Below, piece by piece: positions 25,329 to 33,779 of a DNA stretch of 64,000 bases. The notes under the pieces are model-generated. The model was not told where the DNA came from, searched no databases, and saw nothing but the letters and a program-made list of their open reading frames with translations. The translations under genes and the position numbers were made by a program. The first letter of the stretch is position 1. Every line of letters begins with the position of its first letter. Origin of the DNA: Pseudogemmobacter bohemicus (GTDB taxonomy: Bacteria > Pseudomonadota > Alphaproteobacteria > Rhodobacterales > Rhodobacteraceae); contig NZ_QNHG01000005.1 of NCBI RefSeq assembly GCF_003290025.1, positions 241,823 through 305,822 on the forward strand, written 5' to 3'.

Positions 25329-26396
25329 CTAAATTGCTGCACGCCAAATCCTGAAACGCCCTTGGCCAGTCACCTCGTGGATCAGCCCACTCGCCTCCAT
25401 CCAAGCCAGGTTTCGCTGAACAGCCGCGCGGCTGGCGCCGATCAAAGTCTCGGCCATCGGTGCGGAGACCAAGGGCCATTCGGTCAATACAGAGCGCAAA
25501 GCCGGAGGCGTACGGCCAGACAACACCGACATGACAGTCTCCGCTTGGGTAGACCATATTTCGAGATCGTCGAGGTGCCGCATCGCTGCGAGGCATGCGT
25601 TGTTCATCCCGTCCAGCCATCGGGTCAACCGCTCTGCCGGAGGTCCGCCGGCACGAATCCCCCCTGCCCCACCCATTGCTACTGGTGCGAAAATCGCACC
25701 CTTCCCTTCGGCTGCAGCAATCCGGCCTGCCGTGACCGCGGCTTCCATCCGGTCACCATGCTGACCGAGACCTGCCAGGCTCCAAAGGTGGAAGCCCAGA
25801 CAAGCCCGGGTGATAGGGTGCAGATGTCGAGCGGCTCCCGTCACGGCGAGCCAGCCATCGGCGCGATCGGTGAACCGCTCGGCGTCATCCGCTATGTTCT
25901 CAGGGTCCCGCCGGTCGAGAAAATCGGCTAGCCCAGCTTCAGGGCCAGGCCCCTCAGTAAGACGTCGAACAGCCCATCCAACGCGTGACAGCGCCCCAGA
26001 GTCTTCCTGAGGGCCAGACAGACGAAGCGCGATCCAGAGTGCAAGGCGGTCAGGGCTGACTCGATCGCCAACGAACCAGCTCAGCTCTGCAGCCTCGATC
26101 AGGGCCAATCTGTGCCGCCAACCCGATGGGCCGCGTCGCAGACGGTCGTCAAGCGCGCCCAATCTTCCGGCCACGCGTGCGAGGCGGGCCGCACAACCCG
26201 CTTCGGCCCGGGCCCATGCGGCAACGACTGAGGTTTCACTGGGCTCAGCCAATGGGCCGGGAAGCAGATAGTTCGGTTCCTCTTCCATCGGGCCGGGCAG
26301 GAACCACAGATCGTCCTCGGATGACTGCCCGCCCCCCTCAGGATCGCCGAGAGTTGCTTCAGCTTCATCAGGCAGAACAGAGACATAGGACTTCAT
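25329..26396 (-). CDS. DUF1612/HTH plasmid protein (RHE_PE00001-like)
   Basis: A 355-residue protein. The N-terminal two thirds is an alpha-helical domain of the DUF1612 type (ARAEAGCAARLARVAGRLGA and AELSWFVGDRVSPDRLALW). The C terminus is a winged-HTH-like region (LIGASRAAVQRNLAWMEASG, GRFRIWRA). In alphaproteobacterial plasmids this family is commonly found beside resolvase genes, as here. Function unknown; DNA binding is likely from the HTH. Confidence 0.75.
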   Translation of the reverse strand: MKSYVSVLPDEAEATLGDPEGGGQSSEDDLWFLPGPMEEEPNYLLPGPLAEPSETSVVAAWARAEAGCAARLARVAGRLGALDDRLRRGPSGWRHRLALIEAAELSWFVGDRVSPDRLALWIALRLSGPQEDSGALSRVGWAVRRLTEGPGPEAGLADFLDRRDPENIADDAERFTDRADGWLAVTGAARHLHPITRACLGFHLWSLAGLGQHGDRMEAAVTAGRIAAAEGKGAIFAPVAMGGAGGIRAGGPPAERLTRWLDGMNNACLAAMRHLDDLEIWSTQAETVMSVLSGRTPPALRSVLTEWPLVSAPMAETLIGASRAAVQRNLAWMEASGLIHEVTGQGRFRIWRAAI

Positions 26397-26622
26397 ATGT
26401 GCAAAATAGGTCTATTATGCAAACTACCCAAGGGTTTTCTGTGGAGCTGCATTTGCTCCTTATATAGTACGCGCGCGCCGTGTGCGTGGAGAACTCTCTG
26501 ATCGCGTTCAGTACATGGAAACCAAGGGGTTTCTGGCGATCAGCGCCACACAGCATGCCCTTGCATTCGTTTACAAATGGTCGTTTATTAGTGGTATGTG
26601 CAACTGCAAACGACCTGTTTTG
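26397..26622. promoter_or_regulatory. Divergent region with candidate recombination/regulatory repeats
   Basis: AT-richer than its surroundings. GGTCGTTT (26579-26586) and AAACGACC (26608-26615) form an exact inverted repeat immediately before the recombinase start. Two similar direct copies occur about 93 bp apart: CCAAGGGTTTTCTGTGG near 26429 and CCAAGGGGTTTCTGGCG near 26522. Such repeats next to a serine recombinase gene may be its res-type site or its own operator. Confidence 0.45.
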
Positions 26623-27516
26623 ATGCCCCTGATCGGCTATGCGCGCGTCTCAACCGAGGATCAGACCCCCCTGCCCCAGTCGCAGGCCCTGAAATCTGCG
26701 GGCTGCGCCGAGATCCATGAGGAGCAAGCATCAGGCGGGAACCGCGCGCGGCCAGTGCTGGCCCGCGTGCTCGAGCGGATCGCCAAGGGCGACACGCTGG
26801 TGGTGGTGCGCATCGACCGTCTGGCGCGGTCGCTTTCGCATTTGCTGGAAGTGATCGAGCGGCTGGAGGCGAAAGGCGCCTTCTTCCGCTCGATCATGGA
26901 CCCGATCGACACGTCCTCGCCGCAGGGCAAGTTCACCCTCCAGGTCCTGGGCGCCGCCGCTGAGTTCGAGCGCGCCCTGATCCGCGAACGCACCAAGGCC
27001 GGCCTGGCCAGCGCACGGACCGAAGGCCGGGTTGGCGGCAATCCGGGCCTGCGCGCCCGGGATCCGGCGGCGCTGCGCAAGGTGCGGCTGGCGCGACAGG
27101 ACGGCTACATGGAGCGCCTGAACGAGACGGCGCAGGACTGGGTTCCCCATGTCCGCCGCCTGCGCCCCGACATGGCCTGGGAAGACGTAGTGCGCATCGT
27201 CAACGGCCCCCTACCCCGCGAGCGCCAGTGGACGCAGAGCCGACTGCTACGTGCCGTGAACGCCTATGTGCGCGACGGCTTTCTGCTCGAGACTGTGCTC
27301 GCCCGCGCCGGCCGCCGCGAGACCGACGACCGCCTGCCCGCCATCGTCGCCGCCATAAAGGGCGCGGACCCCGACATCACGCTTCAGGCGATCTGCACTC
27401 GACTGGAAGCGATGCGCGAGCGTACGCCCCGCGGGCGGACCAACTGGCAGCCGTCATCGGTGAAGATGCTCTTGGGGCGGGCCGAGAAACTGGGGCTGCT
27501 TTCAACACTCCGGTGA
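26623..27516 (+). CDS. Serine recombinase (resolvase/invertase family)
   Basis: A 297-residue protein. The catalytic domain begins MPLIGYARVSTEDQ with nucleophile Ser10 and continues with RIDRLARS, the EFERALIRERTKAG helix and GRVGGNPGLR. The C-terminal part is longer than in Tn3-type resolvases (about 150 extra residues) and contains a second helical region. An in-frame ATG at 26596 would add nine residues. On plasmids such enzymes resolve multimers; inversion or element mobility are alternatives. Confidence 0.88.
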   Translation: MPLIGYARVSTEDQTPLPQSQALKSAGCAEIHEEQASGGNRARPVLARVLERIAKGDTLVVVRIDRLARSLSHLLEVIERLEAKGAFFRSIMDPIDTSSPQGKFTLQVLGAAAEFERALIRERTKAGLASARTEGRVGGNPGLRARDPAALRKVRLARQDGYMERLNETAQDWVPHVRRLRPDMAWEDVVRIVNGPLPRERQWTQSRLLRAVNAYVRDGFLLETVLARAGRRETDDRLPAIVAAIKGADPDITLQAICTRLEAMRERTPRGRTNWQPSSVKMLLGRAEKLGLLSTLR

Positions 27517-27824
27517 TCTGGGCGACCTTTCGAACTGCCAATGCGAGCCGGCTTAAGACGCCATGGACTCCAAGGTCGCCGTTCTGACGCGGCGACCGAA
27601 GGTGAAGAGCTTGAACGCTCACTTGCAGTTTCGACTATGGATCACAGGACACGCGCACTCGGTTGAAGCTCGCTAGGGATGTGCATAACTTTCTCCACCA
27701 TATGTAGATTCTTCTTGATGGACTCACGCGTTCATGTCATTTCGGTTCTGACGACAAAACGCGTCAGATCGGCTTAATGCCGTCAAAATCAGAAAGAGCC
27801 CTGGTAGGGGCCTGAGGGCAGTGA
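27517..27824. promoter_or_regulatory. repABC upstream region with parS-like site
   Basis: 308 bp with no gene. At 27745-27760 GTTCTGACGACAAAAC fits GTT-N10-AAC, the frame of the repABC parS consensus GTT-N4-GC-N4-AAC, with CG in place of the central GC. Overlapping it, TCTGACG (27747-27753) and CGTCAGA (27762-27768) are an exact inverted repeat. This is where RepA/RepB autoregulate and partition in known repABC plasmids. Confidence 0.5.
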
Positions 27825-29024
27825 ATGACTGATCGAGGCATGAAACTCAATCGCGGGGTTGGCACTGCCGACATCGGTGCATTTGCGGACAGCTTGGCCG
27901 AGTCTTTGAACCGGCAAATGCGGGCTGCCTTTCAACCGGAGGAACGCAAGTCGCTGCGGCGCTTCAGTTCAACGGAGGTGGCTGAACTGCTTCGTGTCAG
28001 CCCGTCGAATCTACGCAACCGCCATAAGGATGGGAGCTTTCCGGAGGTCTTCACTGACGGACGTGGGCATCGCTACTACTCAGCTGAAGAGATCGACACC
28101 CTGCGCGACATCCTTGCCCGGACCGGAAAGAATGCTGACGCGTATTTGCCGGGCCGCCGGGACGGCGATCGACTTCAAATCGTCTCGGTCGTCAATTTCA
28201 AGGGCGGCAGTTCAAAGACCACAGCCACGATCCATCTTGCCCAGAGGTTCGCCCTTCGAGGATATCGGGTGCTGGCGCTGGACTTTGATCCGCAGGCCAG
28301 CCTGACCACCTTTTTCGGCATCCGGCCCGAGCTGGAGTTTGCAGAAAGCGGCACTGTCTACGACGCCCTGCGCTATGAAAACAAAGTGCCGCTCTCATCG
28401 GTCATTCAGAAGACCTACTTCCACAACCTAGACATGGTACCCGCTGGATTGCTCCTGTCGGAGTACGAAACCGAGACGGCGAATGCCCTGGCGCGTCGCG
28501 TGCAGCCTATCTTTGCCGAAAGGCTGTCGCTGGCGCTCGACGAAGTCGCCGCAGTTTATGATCTGGTGCTGATCGACTGCCCGCCGCAGCTTGGGTTCCT
28601 GACCCTGACTGCTCTTGCAGCATCGACAGGACTTTTGGTCACGGTGGTGCCGGGGATGCTCGATATCGCCTCGATGAGCCAGTTCCTAAAACTTGCTTCA
28701 GAGACCGTGCAGACCGTCGAAGAGGCGATCGGGCGAAAGGTGGCCTGGGATTTTGTGAAGTTCCTGATCACACGCTACGAACCATCAGATGGTCCGCAGA
28801 CGCAGATGGCAGGGTATCTGCGTTCGATCCTGGCTGGCCAAGTCATGACGGAACCTATGCTGAAGTCCACGGCGATTTCGGACGCCGGAATGACGCAGCA
28901 GACGATATATGAAGTCGATCCGAGCCAGTTGATCCGCAAGACGATCGACCGGGCCATGAGCAGCGTGAACAACGTCGCGGACGAGCTTGAGCAGACGATT
29001 CAAATGGCATGGGGTCGACGCTGA
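27825..29024 (+). CDS. repA: Plasmid partitioning ATPase RepA (ParA family)
   Basis: A 399-residue ParA-type ATPase. The N-terminal part has a MerR-like HTH (FSSTEVAELLRVSPSNLRNR) used for autorepression. The deviant Walker A is NFKGGSSKTT (Lys131), with DFDPQAS and LVLIDCPPQLGF further on. RepA with RepB segregates the plasmid and represses the repABC promoter. Its stop shares bases with the repB start (TGATG). The length and domain order are normal for RepA of repABC replicons. Confidence 0.95.
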   Translation: MTDRGMKLNRGVGTADIGAFADSLAESLNRQMRAAFQPEERKSLRRFSSTEVAELLRVSPSNLRNRHKDGSFPEVFTDGRGHRYYSAEEIDTLRDILARTGKNADAYLPGRRDGDRLQIVSVVNFKGGSSKTTATIHLAQRFALRGYRVLALDFDPQASLTTFFGIRPELEFAESGTVYDALRYENKVPLSSVIQKTYFHNLDMVPAGLLLSEYETETANALARRVQPIFAERLSLALDEVAAVYDLVLIDCPPQLGFLTLTALAASTGLLVTVVPGMLDIASMSQFLKLASETVQTVEEAIGRKVAWDFVKFLITRYEPSDGPQTQMAGYLRSILAGQVMTEPMLKSTAISDAGMTQQTIYEVDPSQLIRKTIDRAMSSVNNVADELEQTIQMAWGRR

Positions 29025-29980
29025 TGGGCCGAAATATCTTCAACCAACCTCCTGTGGACGTGGCCTCGTCCCCTGCCCCAGCAAAACCGACAAAGCTTGG
29101 CGGATCCGTTGGCGGCCTGCGAGAGTCACTTCGAGAGATCACGGCCAACTCCATCCGAGATATTGACCCTGATCAGATCGAGGTCGATGGCTTGCGGGAC
29201 CGGCTGGCTTTCGAAGACGACGGTATCGACTTGCTAGCCGAAAGCATCCGCAAGCATGGCCAGCAGGTCCCGATTATGGTTCGGCCCTCTGACCAGCCGG
29301 ATCGCTACCGCGTCGTTTACGGGCGCAGGCGACTTGCCGCGATTAGAAAAGTTGGCGGACCGGTCAAGGCAATCGTCCGGACTTTGGATGACGACGCTTC
29401 GCTGATCGCCCAAGGACAAGAGAACAACCTCCGCCTAGATCCGTCATTTATTGAGAAAGCCTTGTTCATCAAGGAGATGCAAGAAGCCGGATATAAGCCC
29501 GGCGTCATCCAGGACGCACTTGGATTGACGAGGCAAGGCATCTCTAATCACCGAGTGGTAATCGAACAACTTCCCGACGAGTTGATCAGACTCATCGGCC
29601 CGGCGCATGGTACCGGGCGGCGTCAGTGGGGTGATCTTGCAGCTCTCGCCCCAAAGGTCCCCCTTACCGAGGTTGCGCGAGCAGCCCTCGCTGCCCTGCC
29701 CCAAGACGCTACCGGCATCGACAGGTTCCAGACTGTGTACAGTGCCTGTCAGCGGGCTGCGAAGAGTTCAACAAGCCTCTCAGCGCAGGGACGCAGTTCC
29801 ACGGTGAAGGATGAGGGTGGCAAGGTTGTTGCGACCCTCTCCGTCGACGCCAAGTCCATCGGGATTAAAGTCAACCGCAAGGACAATCCAGATTTCGGCC
29901 TCTGGCTGGAGGAACGCGCCGAAGCCACGCTTCGTGACCTCTTCCAGAAATGGCTGGAAGAGCGAAGGCAGGAAGACTGA
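29024..29980 (+). CDS. repB: Plasmid partitioning protein RepB (ParB family)
   Basis: A 318-residue centromere-binding protein starting MGRNIFNQPPVD, like other RepB proteins. The ParB nuclease-like box is visible as PIMVRP..RYRVVYGRRRLAAI, then IAQGQENNLRLDPSFIEKA, and the HTH region GYKPGVIQDALGLTRQGISN. The C terminus is charged and helical for dimerisation. It overlaps repA by one base. ATG 29009 is in frame but lies inside repA and adds only MGSTL. Confidence 0.95.
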   Translation: MGRNIFNQPPVDVASSPAPAKPTKLGGSVGGLRESLREITANSIRDIDPDQIEVDGLRDRLAFEDDGIDLLAESIRKHGQQVPIMVRPSDQPDRYRVVYGRRRLAAIRKVGGPVKAIVRTLDDDASLIAQGQENNLRLDPSFIEKALFIKEMQEAGYKPGVIQDALGLTRQGISNHRVVIEQLPDELIRLIGPAHGTGRRQWGDLAALAPKVPLTEVARAALAALPQDATGIDRFQTVYSACQRAAKSSTSLSAQGRSSTVKDEGGKVVATLSVDAKSIGIKVNRKDNPDFGLWLEERAEATLRDLFQKWLEERRQED

Positions 29981-30029
29981 TCCCTGCCCCTAAACATGTA
30001 ACGCGAGCAGAAGGAGAGTAGCGAAGGCC

Positions 30030-30082
30030 AAAAAAGAAAGAGCCCCCCAAGGTTTCCCTCGGAGAGCCCATCATCGATTTGC
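30030..30082 (-). ncRNA. Antisense counter-transcript RNA (incompatibility RNA) of repC
   Basis: In the 209-bp repB-repC gap the minus strand has -35 TTGACC (30112-30117), a 17-bp spacer and -10 TACATC (30089-30094). Downstream comes a 13-bp stem closed by a GAAA loop (30040-30068) and a T-rich tract ending at 30030. Four of the 13 pairs are G-U only when read on the minus strand, so the hairpin is specific to the antisense transcript. The expected RNA is about 50 nt, the size known for repABC ctRNAs that limit RepC synthesis. Confidence 0.85.
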
Positions 30083-30156
30083 ACCTATGATGTAGCAATC
30101 TCCCACATACCGGTCAAGAGTCGCCGATTCGGTGGACATGATTTTTGTTGCCTTCT

Positions 30157-30172
30157 GCACGAGAAATCGTGC
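30157..30172 (+). promoter_or_regulatory. repC leader hairpin
   Basis: GCACGA and TCGTGC pair around a GAAA loop just before the repC ribosome site (GGGAAAG at about 30180). In repABC plasmids a leader stem that forms when the ctRNA binds blocks repC translation; this stem is in the right place. Confidence 0.5.
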
Positions 30173-30189
30173 GAGAGGCCGGGAAAGCT

Positions 30190-31275
30190 ATGGGCCGACG
30201 TGGCCGTCGTTCAACAAACATGGCATTCACTCAGGTTTCCACAAGTACCGCCGGCGCCAGACAGCGCGACCGGCATGAGAATTGTACGCCTCCCGACATC
30301 TGGGCGGTCTTTCGAGCCTTGCGCGATGCAAGGTGTGTCTTCGGACTGAAGCCGGGGCATATCCAGACCCTGCAGGCCCTCATCAGCTTCCTGCGGCCAG
30401 GGCAAGGGGACACTGTGTTCGCATCGAACTTCGAGATCTGCCGAAGAGTCGGCGGTATCGACGAGCGGACCCTTCGTCGTCACATCGACCGTTTCATCGA
30501 TCTTGGGATGATCGAGCGCCACGACAGCCCAAACCGAAAGCGCTATCGCGTCAGCTCGCGTGATGGTCGGGTCGTCAGCTTTGGCCTTTCGCTTTCACCG
30601 CTATTGAAACGCGCCGGTGATTTCCTTGATGCTGCCGCAGAACTCGAAGAGACCCGCCGCGATCAGGTCTTCCTGCGGAAACAAATTCTCGTCGGTCTGG
30701 CTCATATCGACACTATCGAACCCGGAAGCGCCGTTTCAGAAAACGCTCGCAGAATGATGCGACGCAAGTTGGCAGTGGACGAATATCGTTGCCTGCTGGA
30801 TCAGGTCACGAACCATCTTGGTCAAATGTCCACCGTGGTGGACGTTAAAATTACAACAAAACTGCCCGCCAATGACGGTCAAACTGTCCGGCACCTTTCT
30901 AAGTCCGAAAAAGAAAAAAAAGAATCTGAAAGAGTCGAGAGCGATCTGCTTCCCTCCGTCCCAACGCTGACCGCGATTTGCCGAGAAGCTACGGCATTCG
31001 CTCCAGCGGGGCTCCGAACATGGGACGACATCGAAAGACATGCACAGAACCTCGCGCCGATGATGGGTATTCAACCGGGCACCTTCAACGAAGCCAGCAA
31101 GCGAGTGGGTTCTAGGCGCACAGCAACTGCTATCTTCATCCTCCTGCAACTTGGAACTCGGGTTAGAAACTACGCAGCCTATTTCCACAGCATCACGCTT
31201 GGAAAGAGGGCCGATAGCTTCAGACCATCAGCCATTCTGGCAACACTTTCGGTTTCGACGTCTGTGCCTGTGTGA
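30190..31275 (+). CDS. repC: Plasmid replication initiator RepC
   Basis: A 361-residue initiator. FGLKPGHIQTLQALISFLRP and VFASNFEICRRVGGIDERTL with RRHIDRFIDLGMIERHDSPN are the conserved DNA-binding N-terminal region of RepC. The middle is basic and helical and the C terminus conserved (RRTATAIFILLQLGTRVRN..AAYF). In this family oriV lies inside repC, usually in an AT-rich central stretch; here 30840-30950 is AT-rich. Start 30190 has GGGAAAG in front; ATG 30220 is an alternative. Two matching palindromes lie inside the gene and at its stop. Confidence 0.93.
   Translation: MGRRGRRSTNMAFTQVSTSTAGARQRDRHENCTPPDIWAVFRALRDARCVFGLKPGHIQTLQALISFLRPGQGDTVFASNFEICRRVGGIDERTLRRHIDRFIDLGMIERHDSPNRKRYRVSSRDGRVVSFGLSLSPLLKRAGDFLDAAAELEETRRDQVFLRKQILVGLAHIDTIEPGSAVSENARRMMRRKLAVDEYRCLLDQVTNHLGQMSTVVDVKITTKLPANDGQTVRHLSKSEKEKKESERVESDLLPSVPTLTAICREATAFAPAGLRTWDDIERHAQNLAPMMGIQPGTFNEASKRVGSRRTATAIFILLQLGTRVRNYAAYFHSITLGKRADSFRPSAILATLSVSTSVPV
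30826..30845. repeat. Palindrome copy 1, inside repC
   Basis: GTCCACCGTGGTGGAC (30828-30843) is a near-perfect 16-bp palindrome inside the repC reading frame. It shares 18 of 20 bases with the copy overlapping the repC stop. The two are 447 bp apart and flank the presumed origin region. Confidence 0.65.
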
Positions 31276-31294
31276 TGTCCACCGCGGTGGACAT
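31275..31294. repeat. Palindrome copy 2, at repC stop
   Basis: ATGTCCACCGCGGTGGACAT is a perfect 20-bp palindrome starting at the last base of the repC stop codon. It is the second copy of the motif at 30826-30845. A site for RepB (parS) or RepC, or an operator of the next gene, are the obvious choices. Confidence 0.7.
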
Positions 31295-31499
31295 TGCTAC
31301 GAAGACCAGCTGCATCCTTCATTTTGACTACCGCGGCTCCCCCAGTGGCGACTTAATGCGCTGGTCAAAGACAACCATGTCTCACCCAAGTTTGCGCGAC
31401 ACGCGTCAAGACGAAGAAAAGTCAGAGAAGTGCAGGTGAAGGGTGACGGTGAATGAGATCGGGAGAGTGGCTTCCGGCGCCCGTCGTGGAGATGGTCTG

Positions 31500-33680
31500 A
31501 TGGCAAAAGCTGCTCAGAATGTGACCCTGTCGCCCTCGCGCGATATCGCCTTCGACCGGCTGGTGTTGAGCCAGTCCAACGTCCGGCGCATCAAGTCCGG
31601 GATGTCGGTGGAGGAGCTGGCGGAAGATATCGCCCGCCGTGGGCTCCTGCAGAGCCTGAACGTCCGGCCCGTGCTGGATGAGGCAGGCGGTGAGACCGGC
31701 AAGTTCGAGATCCCGGCCGGTGGGCGCCGCTTCCAGGCGCTGTCCTTGCTGGTGAAGCAGAAGCGGTTGGCCAAGACCGCGCCGATCCCCTGCATCGTGC
31801 GGGACGCCGGGTCCGCGATCCTCGCCGAGGATGACTCGCTGGCCGAGAACATGCAGCGCGTCGCTTTGCACCCGCTCGACCAGTTCCGCGCCTTCGCTGC
31901 CTTGCGCGAAAAGGGCCTCGGCGATGAGGCGATCGCGGCTGCCTTCTTCGTGACGCCCCATGTCGTGCGCCAACGGCTGAAGCTGACCTCCGTCGCCCCT
32001 GCCCTCCTCGACGTCTATGCCGAAGACGGCATGACGCTGGAGCAGCTCATGGCCTTTACCGTGACGTCGGATACTGCGCGCCAGCTGCAAGTCTGGGAGG
32101 CGGTGAAGGGCTCGTGGAACAAGGAACCTTACGCCATCCGGCGCATGCTGACCGAGACCTCGGTCCGCGCGTCGGATCGCCGCGCGGTCTTCGTCGGCAT
32201 CGAGGCCTATGAAGCGGCGGGCGGGACCGTGGCGCGGGATCTCTTCCAGGGCGACGATGGCGGCTGGCTGGAAGACGTCGCGCTTCTGGAGCGCCTCGTC
32301 GGCGAGAAGCTGCAGGCCGTGGCTCAGGCGCTCGTCGCCGAGGGCTGGAAATGGGTCGAGGTTGCGGCAGACTTGCCCTACGGCTTCGGCTATGGGCTGC
32401 GTCGTCTGTCCGGCGAAGCTGCGGCGATGTCGGAGGCCGAGGCAGCCGAGCATGCCAAGCTTCTCGCCGAATACCAGGCACTCGACGCCGAGTGGTCCGA
32501 AGCCGACGAAATCCCCGCGGACATTGACGCTCGTCTCAGCGAACTGGCCGATGCAATGGAAGCCTTGGAGACCCGGCCCGTGATCTTCGATCCGGTGGAG
32601 ATCGGGCGGGCAGGGGTCTTCGTCACCTTCGACCGTGAGGGCAAGCTGGTCCTCCATCGTGGCTATGTGCGGCCCGAAGACGAGGCACCGATCGAGACCG
32701 GGGTCAACCCAGACGATGGCATCGACCATGGCGCGTCGGACGGGCAGGGCGCAGCAATCAGCGCCTATGGCACGGTGATTACCTCGGCAGGTCAGCCCCT
32801 CTCGGCCTTGCCCGACGAGGAAGACGACGGCGCGCTGAAGCCCTTGCCCGAGCGGCTGGTCATGGAACTCACAGCCCACCGCACCCTTGCGCTGCGCGAG
32901 GCCCTGGGGCGGTCGCCTGAGGTGGCCCTGACCCTTCTGCTTCTGAAGCTAGTGACCGACACCTTCCGCACGTCGTCGTCCTCGGGATCCTGCCTCGAGG
33001 CCTCGGTGCGCCCAGTCTACATGGCCGCGCAGGCGCCGGACCTGAAGGACAGCGCAGTGGCCCAGGCCATCGAGGAGCGTCATGCGGCATGGGAGACCGA
33101 GCTCCCTCTGGGCGATGATGCTGGGCTCTGGGACTATCTCACGGCGCTTGATGCCGCGAGCCGTCTCTCGCTCTTGGCCCATTGCCTCTCCCAAGGCGTC
33201 AACGCGCTCCATGAGCGGGTGAACCCCTATGGCGCGGGCATCTCGGCCTCCGGTCTCACCCGCCGCATGAAGCATGCCGACATGCTGGCAAAGGCCGTCG
33301 ATCTCGACATGGTCGAAGCGGGCTGGGAACCCACGGCGGAAAATTATCTCTCCCGCGTGCCCAAGGTCCGGATTGTCGAGGCTGTGCGCGAGGCGAAGGG
33401 CGAAGGCGCGGCGCAATTGATCGACCATCTCAAGAAGACCGAGATGGCCACGGAGGCCGAGCGGCTCCTCAAGGGCAGCGGCTGGTTGCCGGAGGTCCTG
33501 CGCCGTGCCGATCTGGTTGCGCTGCAGGGTGAGGCAAGCACGGAGGGGCAGGGCGGTGACGTGGGGGATCGTGACGACTTGACCGCAGACCCTGTCGAAA
33601 CCCTCGAGGACATCGACCTTCCGGCCTTCCTCGTCTCCGATCTGCCGCCCGAGACGGCGCAAATGATCGCCGCCGAGTGA
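31500..33680 (+). CDS. Large ParB N-terminal-domain plasmid protein
   Basis: A 726-residue protein. Residues 15-115 form a ParB/Srx-type domain (LVLSQSNVRRIKSGMSVEEL, IPAGGRRFQAL, DSLAENMQRVALHPLDQFRA). An HTH region follows (GLGDEAIAAAFFVTPHVVRQ). The remaining ~500 residues are helical and acidic (EAEAAEHAKLLAEYQALDAE), and no catalytic motif is visible. Such long ParB-like proteins are common cargo on alphaproteobacterial plasmids, and are distinct from RepB. They may load at transfer or stability loci; the function is unknown. The start ATG 31500 is within the GATGGTCTGATGG context. Confidence 0.88.
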   Translation: MAKAAQNVTLSPSRDIAFDRLVLSQSNVRRIKSGMSVEELAEDIARRGLLQSLNVRPVLDEAGGETGKFEIPAGGRRFQALSLLVKQKRLAKTAPIPCIVRDAGSAILAEDDSLAENMQRVALHPLDQFRAFAALREKGLGDEAIAAAFFVTPHVVRQRLKLTSVAPALLDVYAEDGMTLEQLMAFTVTSDTARQLQVWEAVKGSWNKEPYAIRRMLTETSVRASDRRAVFVGIEAYEAAGGTVARDLFQGDDGGWLEDVALLERLVGEKLQAVAQALVAEGWKWVEVAADLPYGFGYGLRRLSGEAAAMSEAEAAEHAKLLAEYQALDAEWSEADEIPADIDARLSELADAMEALETRPVIFDPVEIGRAGVFVTFDREGKLVLHRGYVRPEDEAPIETGVNPDDGIDHGASDGQGAAISAYGTVITSAGQPLSALPDEEDDGALKPLPERLVMELTAHRTLALREALGRSPEVALTLLLLKLVTDTFRTSSSSGSCLEASVRPVYMAAQAPDLKDSAVAQAIEERHAAWETELPLGDDAGLWDYLTALDAASRLSLLAHCLSQGVNALHERVNPYGAGISASGLTRRMKHADMLAKAVDLDMVEAGWEPTAENYLSRVPKVRIVEAVREAKGEGAAQLIDHLKKTEMATEAERLLKGSGWLPEVLRRADLVALQGEASTEGQGGDVGDRDDLTADPVETLEDIDLPAFLVSDLPPETAQMIAAE

Positions 33681-33779
33681 TCTGAAGCTTCGGGGGCGGG
33701 GAAACCCGCCCGCACTTCACATAAAACCAAACAATATCAATGCAATGAGTGCGTTTCTTCGCATTCAGAGTGAGGAATC

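Noticed and set aside
31422..32879. A 485-codon minus-strand open frame
   Set aside because: It is antisense to the ParB-domain protein, whose frame carries clear motifs.
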